Below are positions 60,226 to 64,000 of a stretch of DNA of 64,000 bases, piece by piece (within the stretch, counting starts at the first letter, position 1; each line of letters opens with the position of its first letter). The notes beneath the pieces were generated by a model. The model did no database searches. It worked only from the letters and a program-made list of their open reading frames with translations, and had not been told where the DNA came from. Source of the stretch: Kibdelosporangium persicum (GTDB lineage Bacteria; Actinomycetota; Actinomycetes; Mycobacteriales; Pseudonocardiaceae); assembly GCF_013280595.1 (NCBI RefSeq), contig NZ_JAAATY010000001.1, positions 873,987-937,986 on the forward strand, given 5' to 3'. The position numbers and the translations under genes are program-made.

Positions 60226-60278
60226 GGAAGCGAACGCCCCAGTGTCGCCTCTGTTGCAAGCGCCTGGGGCTTCTTCAT
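60226..60278 (+). ncRNA. Candidate hairpin RNA divergent from the Abi_2 gene
   Basis: GCCCCAG (60236-60242) and CTGGGGC (60264-60270) pair exactly around a 21-base interior containing GTCGCC and GCGC; an outer GAAG/CTTC can extend the stem. TTCTTC follows, so a plus-strand transcript could terminate here. A -10-like TAGTGT (60219-60224) overlaps the Abi_2 -10. An abiF RNA class has been described beside AbiF genes; membership is not tested. Confidence 0.45.
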
Positions 60279-60504
60279 GCCTTCCCGCCCCTGTTCTGCC
60301 TGCTCGCGGACGGTACACGGTCGTGTCGCATGGATGCGTCATACACCGATCTGCCATCGCTGGCGCAGCCACAAAAAGATCAGGTTCACCCGATCCGGTG
60401 AGCACTGCCGATGTGGACAGCGCCCATCACGCCGCAAAGCGGACTGACGTGTGGCATACGCGTTTCATCATGCCGGGGTCCTGTGCCGCGCCGACAATGG
60501 GTTG

Positions 60505-61245
60505 ATGACGGACACGGTGCGGGTGGGTGCGCTCGTTTTCGCTGCGGTACTCCAGGTTTTCGCCGGAGTCGTCGGTGGCGCCGGTTTGTGGGGTGAGTCC
60601 GTAGGTGTCGTCGCGAACTCGTATCCCACGCTGATCCTGCCTGGCGGGACCGCCTTCTCCATCTGGTCCTTGATCTACGTCGGTTTCGCCGCCCTCGCCG
60701 TCCGGCAGGCGGTTCAGCGCAGCCGTGATGTGCATCGGCGGACGGGGCGGTGGTTGGTCGCGGCGGGTCTGTTGAACGCGACCTGGGTGCTGCTGTTCAC
60801 CAACCGGCAGTTCCTGCTGGCCCAGCTGGTCATCGTCGGGCTGCTGGCGTGCCTCACCATGGCGGCGTTGCGGCTACAGCCCGCGAACGGCTGTGCTGAC
60901 CGGCTGCTGCTGCACATCCCGGTGATGGTCTACCTGGGTTGGGTGGCTGTCGCGACGGTCGCGGGTGCGGCCACGACGGCGGCGGCGTTCGGGGCGGCGC
61001 CGGGGACTGCCGTCGCGATCGCCGCGCTTCTGCTGACCGGTATCGCCGCTGCTCTGGCCGCACTGCGGCTGCCCGCGGTGGTCGGATTCGCGGCCGCGGT
61101 GTGCTGGGCGTTCGCGTGGATCGCCGTGAACACGTCGACAACCTGGGTCCTGGTGGCCGCCTTGGTCGCGATCGCCGCCGTGGCCGTCACTGTCGTGATC
61201 CGGATCGAGGGCAGGTCGAACCGGTCCACCGCGGCCTGGGGTTGA
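60505..61245 (+). CDS. TspO/MBR-like membrane protein
   Basis: A 246-residue protein with about seven helices. The first half resembles tryptophan-rich sensory/TspO-like proteins (NSYPTLILPGGTAFSIWSLI, NATWVLLFTN). The protein is longer than the classical five-helix TspO, so it belongs to a longer variant. Ligand and role are unknown; tetrapyrroles are typical of the family. Start at ATG 60505; a TTG lies just before it. Confidence 0.7.
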   Translation: MTDTVRVGALVFAAVLQVFAGVVGGAGLWGESVGVVANSYPTLILPGGTAFSIWSLIYVGFAALAVRQAVQRSRDVHRRTGRWLVAAGLLNATWVLLFTNRQFLLAQLVIVGLLACLTMAALRLQPANGCADRLLLHIPVMVYLGWVAVATVAGAATTAAAFGAAPGTAVAIAALLLTGIAAALAALRLPAVVGFAAAVCWAFAWIAVNTSTTWVLVAALVAIAAVAVTVVIRIEGRSNRSTAAWG

Positions 61246-61269
61246 TGTATATGCCCCATGAGCTATATT
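61242..61269 (+). promoter_or_regulatory. Promoter of the ArsR-SRPBCC operon
   Basis: TTGATG (61242-61247), 16-bp spacer, TATATT (61264-61269), six bases before the ATG at 61276. This predicts a leaderless transcript. The -35 overlaps the TspO stop. The AT-rich repeats TATATG and CTATAT may be the ArsR operator. Confidence 0.55.
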
Positions 61270-61275
61270 CCTCGC

Positions 61276-61584
61276 ATGGCATCTATATTCGAGGTGCTCG
61301 CCGAGCCGAGTCGCCGGGAGATCCTCGATCTGCTGCGCACGGGGGAACGTCCGGTCGGTGACCTGGTGGAACGGCTGCGGCTGACCCAGCCGACGGTGTC
61401 CAAGCACCTCAAGGTGCTGCGGGGCGCCGGCCTGGTCGAGGTCCGGCAGGACGCGCAACGCCGGTGGTACCGGCTGCGCCTTGAGCCGCTCACCGAACTC
61501 GACGCGTGGCTGGAGCCGTACCGGCGGATGTGGACGTCCAGTTTGGACGCCCTGGAACGACACCTGGACACGATGGAGGACTGA
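61276..61584 (+). CDS. ArsR-family transcriptional regulator
   Basis: A 102-residue winged-helix protein. It begins ASIFEVLAEPSRREILDLL, the usual ArsR start; the recognition region is LTQPTVSKHLKVLRGAGLVE. No metal-binding cysteines are present, as in the ArsR group linked to SRPBCC genes. An ATG 18 bases upstream is in frame but lies before the TATATT element. Confidence 0.9.
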   Translation: MASIFEVLAEPSRREILDLLRTGERPVGDLVERLRLTQPTVSKHLKVLRGAGLVEVRQDAQRRWYRLRLEPLTELDAWLEPYRRMWTSSLDALERHLDTMED

Positions 61585-61586
61585 CC

Positions 61587-62531
61587 GTGACCGAGCGCGC
61601 GACACTGAGCACGATCGACGGCAAGCCCACGCTGCGTTTCGAGCGCAGGCTGCGGCACGCACCCACGAAGGTCTGGCGGGCCGTGACCGATCCGGCGGAA
61701 CTGGCGCACTGGTTCCCCGCGGCGGTCGAGGCCGAACTGCGGCCGGGTGCGCCGATGCGGTTCACGTTCCCCGAAGAGGCCGTGGTCGACGGCAAGTGGG
61801 ACGGCGAAGTCCTGGAGGTCGACCCGCCCAAGGTCTTCATGTTCCGCTGGAACCAGGACGTGCTGCGGTTCGAACTGATCCCCGACGGCGCGGGCTGCCT
61901 GCTGGTGTTCACCCAGACCGTCGGCGGCGGCTGGATCGGCAAGCTCGGCGCGGGCCGTTCCGCCGCGGGCTGGGACAACTGCCTGGACGCCATGGCCGCG
62001 CGGCTCGACGGCGAGACACCTCAGGGGTTCGACAACTGGCTCGGCCCGATCGAGCGCTACGTCGACGAGTTCGGCCTCGGCGAGGGCACCGTCCGGCGCA
62101 CCGAGGACGGCTTCGAGCTGCACTTCGCCCGTGACCTGGTGTGGAAGCCGGTCGAGGAGGCCTGGGCGTTCCTGGTCGAAGACTCGCCGCTGACCGGCGA
62201 ACCGCCGCTGCGGGCCACCAACGACCACGCCCCGCCCGGCCGTCTCACGGTCGTGCGAGCGCCGCACACCTTGGAGTACGAGTGGTTGTCGGAGGGCACA
62301 CCGGCCGGGATCGTCCGGTGGACGTTCGAATCCGACCCCGAACTGGGTGTGCGGGTCGAGCTGACCCAGACCATCCCCGCGGCGCTCGCCGGCGGAGTGG
62401 CGGAATCACTGGCCATGTGGCACGTCCATCTGGAGATGTACTTCGCCGCGTTGCACGGTGACGTTCGTTGCCCGTGGCCCGAGGAGCGGGTGAAGGAACT
62501 GACCGCCCACTACGAAAACCACCCCTCGTGA
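61587..62531 (+). CDS. SRPBCC (AHSA1-type) protein with two domains
   Basis: A 314-residue protein. Residues 15-150 form an AHSA1-like SRPBCC domain (RFERRLRHAPTKVWRAVTDP, LAHWFPAAVEAEL). A second SRPBCC-like half covers about 170-310. The family binds hydrophobic ligands. It follows ArsR by two bases with GGAGG upstream. Its last codons (HPS-stop) lie in palindrome copy 7. Confidence 0.86.
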   Translation: MTERATLSTIDGKPTLRFERRLRHAPTKVWRAVTDPAELAHWFPAAVEAELRPGAPMRFTFPEEAVVDGKWDGEVLEVDPPKVFMFRWNQDVLRFELIPDGAGCLLVFTQTVGGGWIGKLGAGRSAAGWDNCLDAMAARLDGETPQGFDNWLGPIERYVDEFGLGEGTVRRTEDGFELHFARDLVWKPVEEAWAFLVEDSPLTGEPPLRATNDHAPPGRLTVVRAPHTLEYEWLSEGTPAGIVRWTFESDPELGVRVELTQTIPAALAGGVAESLAMWHVHLEMYFAALHGDVRCPWPEERVKELTAHYENHPS

Positions 62532-62573
62532 GTGTTTAGCCGTGTTCTAACCCTGACAAACACTCACGAGGGG
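62522..62573 (-). repeat. 52-bp palindromic repeat, copy 7 of 7 (reverse orientation)
   Basis: CCCCTCGTGAGTGTTTAGC and AAACACTCACGAGGGG around GTGTTCTAACCC: the asymmetric centre is TTCTAA, the reverse complement of the other six. It supplies the TGA stop (62529-62531) of the SRPBCC gene and lies before a convergent gene. Confidence 0.92.
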
Positions 62574-62587
62574 TGACCTGCGGTTTT

Positions 62588-63211
62588 TCAGTGGGGGGCG
62601 GTCGAGCGGTGACGCAGGCGGCTCAGCCGGTGCAGGCCACGCGGCTTGCGCTCGTCCGTTCCCGTTGTGGTGCGGTCCTCGTCGGCCCTGCGCTCGTCGG
62701 TCGACGCGACCGTCTGGGGCTGTTGCGCCGGAACAGGGTCCGTGGCCGGTTCCTGGACCGGCGCTGGCTCGGTCTGCACGACCTTGCGCCGCAACGGCAC
62801 GATCGCGATCATCAGGCCCAGCACGGCGAGGCCGAGGTGCAGCCAGTTGTCCGCGATGTTCAGGTTCAGCGGGTTGCCCAGCTCGGACACCGGGTTGGTT
62901 GACGTCAGCCCGACCAGCATCAGGCCCCAGACCAACACCAGCCCGTAACCGGCGAACAGCACCCAGCCGTACAACCGCGCGGTCGCCGAGGTCAACGCCA
63001 GCAGCACACCGACGACACCGAACAGCAGGTGCACGACGTTGTGCAACGGGTTGATCGCGAAGACGCCCCACAGCGTCGCGTGGCCGTGCCCGGCGAAGTC
63101 GTTCACACCGGTGTGCGCGAAGCCGATGATGCCCAGCACGAGGAACGCCAGCGCGACGAGTCCGGCCAGCACCTGGGTGGGCTGTACACGTGCCCGTACT
63201 GACTCAGCCAT
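62588..63211 (-). CDS. DUF4383 membrane protein
   Basis: A 207-residue protein with four helices (about 10-145) and the family motifs WGVFAINPLHNVVHLLFGVVG (the NPLHNxxHL part is diagnostic) and NIADNWLHLGLAVLG. The C-terminal tail is Pro/Glu/Arg-rich. Function is unknown. GGGAG precedes the ATG. Confidence 0.87.
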   Translation of the reverse strand: MAESVRARVQPTQVLAGLVALAFLVLGIIGFAHTGVNDFAGHGHATLWGVFAINPLHNVVHLLFGVVGVLLALTSATARLYGWVLFAGYGLVLVWGLMLVGLTSTNPVSELGNPLNLNIADNWLHLGLAVLGLMIAIVPLRRKVVQTEPAPVQEPATDPVPAQQPQTVASTDERRADEDRTTTGTDERKPRGLHRLSRLRHRSTAPH

Positions 63212-63259
63212 GACCAACTCCCTGGGGATATGGATGTCCCTGGAAGGATTCCCGGCTGG

Positions 63260-63715
63260 TCAGGCGGCAAACCTCAGCCGGTCGAGCACGGTGTAGACAT
63301 ACCGCCGGCCGGCGCCGAGCAGGAGCACCTCGTCGACCGTCCACTGAGGACCGGAATAGGGCAGCTCGATCGGCTCGCCGTGCCCGACGGTCAGGTGCGG
63401 GTGCCAGTCGTGCCGGTCATTCCACCGCAGTGCCGTGCCGAGGTCCTGGAACGAGGAGTCCACTGCGGACACACCCATCCATACCGTGTGGCCGAAGTTG
63501 CCCGCGTCGGTCAACGAGACCGTCGGCGCCACAAGGCCTTTCACTTGCTCACGGACCCACGGCACACGCGTCCCGGGGTCGTCCTCGCCGTAGTAACCGA
63601 GGGTGATGTGCCAGCTGTCGCGCGGCACCCAGTCGACCTTGCCGATTCCGGCCAGCGCGGCGGCCAGGTGATCGGCCACGTCCGGCGGCGGGACCGCGGC
63701 GGTGAACAGCCTCAC
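63260..63715 (-). CDS. 2'-5' RNA ligase/ThpR-like 2H phosphoesterase
   Basis: A 151-residue protein. The two 2H motifs are WHITLGYYG and PHLTVGHG, giving the paired HxT catalytic residues. ThpR-type proteins open or close 2',3'-cyclic and 2'-5' linkages in RNA. The GTG overlaps the stop of the next upstream gene by four bases, indicating coupling. Confidence 0.88.
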   Translation of the reverse strand: MRLFTAAVPPPDVADHLAAALAGIGKVDWVPRDSWHITLGYYGEDDPGTRVPWVREQVKGLVAPTVSLTDAGNFGHTVWMGVSAVDSSFQDLGTALRWNDRHDWHPHLTVGHGEPIELPYSGPQWTVDEVLLLGAGRRYVYTVLDRLRFAA

Positions 63716-64000
63716 GCGAGGGCACCGGCGCGGCGCAGCACCTCGGCCAGCGCCGGATAGCGGCCGTCGAGCAGCCTCGCGGCCTCGGTGAGTTCGTCGG
63801 CCGTCGCCGCCCGGCGCAGCAGTGCCAGCGCGGCCCGGTCGGCCCGGCCGGGATCGACCGGCAGCATGTCCCTGCTGACCGTCGGCTTGGAGTCCCTGAC
63901 GTCCTCGAGGGCCTTCTGTAACGCCTCCTTGCGACCGGACGCGACCTCCGGGGTGAGCACCTTGCGTTCCAGCATGATCAGCCTGGCCAGCACCGACGGG
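63712..64000 (-). CDS. Partial hypothetical protein (5' end outside window)
   Basis: The frame is open to the window edge; about 96 C-terminal residues are visible, mostly helical and charged (LDGRYPALAEVLRRAGALA). A GTG at 63993 is possible, but the true start probably lies beyond the window. Not recognised. It is coupled to the 2H phosphoesterase gene. Confidence 0.55.
   Translation of the reverse strand, partial: PSVLARLIMLERKVLTPEVASGRKEALQKALEDVRDSKPTVSRDMLPVDPGRADRAALALLRRAATADELTEAARLLDGRYPALAEVLRRAGALA

Overview
The window is high-GC chromosomal DNA from an actinomycete. The best fit is the Pseudonocardiales (Amycolatopsis/Kibdelosporangium-like). That placement is inferred from protein style and gene order, not from a marker gene. 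The core order matches the block known in Mycobacterium tuberculosis from pspM/pspA/clgR through pgsA, the ArgA-like acetyltransferase, ftsK, rnj, dapA, thyX, dapB, pepR, pnp and rpsO. Here that block is interrupted by lineage-specific genes.

Layout. 0-8.9 kb: the 3' part of a TgpA-type transglutaminase gene, DUF3040, a solitary DUF742 gene, DNA polymerase IV, two overlapping DUF202 genes, a methyltransferase, a ParA ATPase and a Nei-type glycosylase. 8.9-12 kb: a structured non-coding stretch with a 12-codon leader ORF, then pyrD convergent with a uracil-type permease. 12-17.8 kb: the clgR-pspA-pspM envelope-stress genes, and rimO-pgsA-cinA joined by 4-nt overlaps, divergent from the acetyltransferase. 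17.8-24.6 kb is accessory: two exported proteins, a P450 with its methyltransferase, a secreted phospholipase A2, an HD hydrolase and a dienelactone hydrolase. 24.6-36.6 kb: ftsK, plsC, an EamA transporter, then a minus-strand run thyX-ACT-two receptor kinases-TIGR03085-dapA-rnj. 36.6-50.9 kb is accessory: an RHH protein with DUF4097, an AlkX-like glycosylase, a GNAT protein, a MocR/EamA divergent pair, two tandem DUF1996 secreted proteins, a MauE/Tat/Cys-rich cluster and an XRE-DUF5753 module. 50.9-56.2 kb: rpsO-pnp-M16 peptidase-dapB-TPR. 56.2-64 kb: LysE exporter, two-component system, an Abi_2/HEPN protein with a hairpin RNA candidate, TspO, ArsR-SRPBCC, DUF4383, a 2'-5' RNA ligase-like protein and a partial gene.

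The most unusual content is non-coding. Seven copies of a 50-52 bp near-perfect palindrome lie between genes, one of them supplying a stop codon; one sits beside a 161-bp tandem duplication whose units are themselves inverted repeats. Other signals are a GACGTC operator array in front of a ribbon-helix-helix gene, a symmetric GATAAC array over two overlapping divergent start codons, the structured leader upstream of pyrD, and a compact hairpin divergent from the Abi_2/HEPN gene, which resembles an RNA-protein abortive-infection locus. No tRNA, rRNA, CRISPR array, transposase or prophage was seen.
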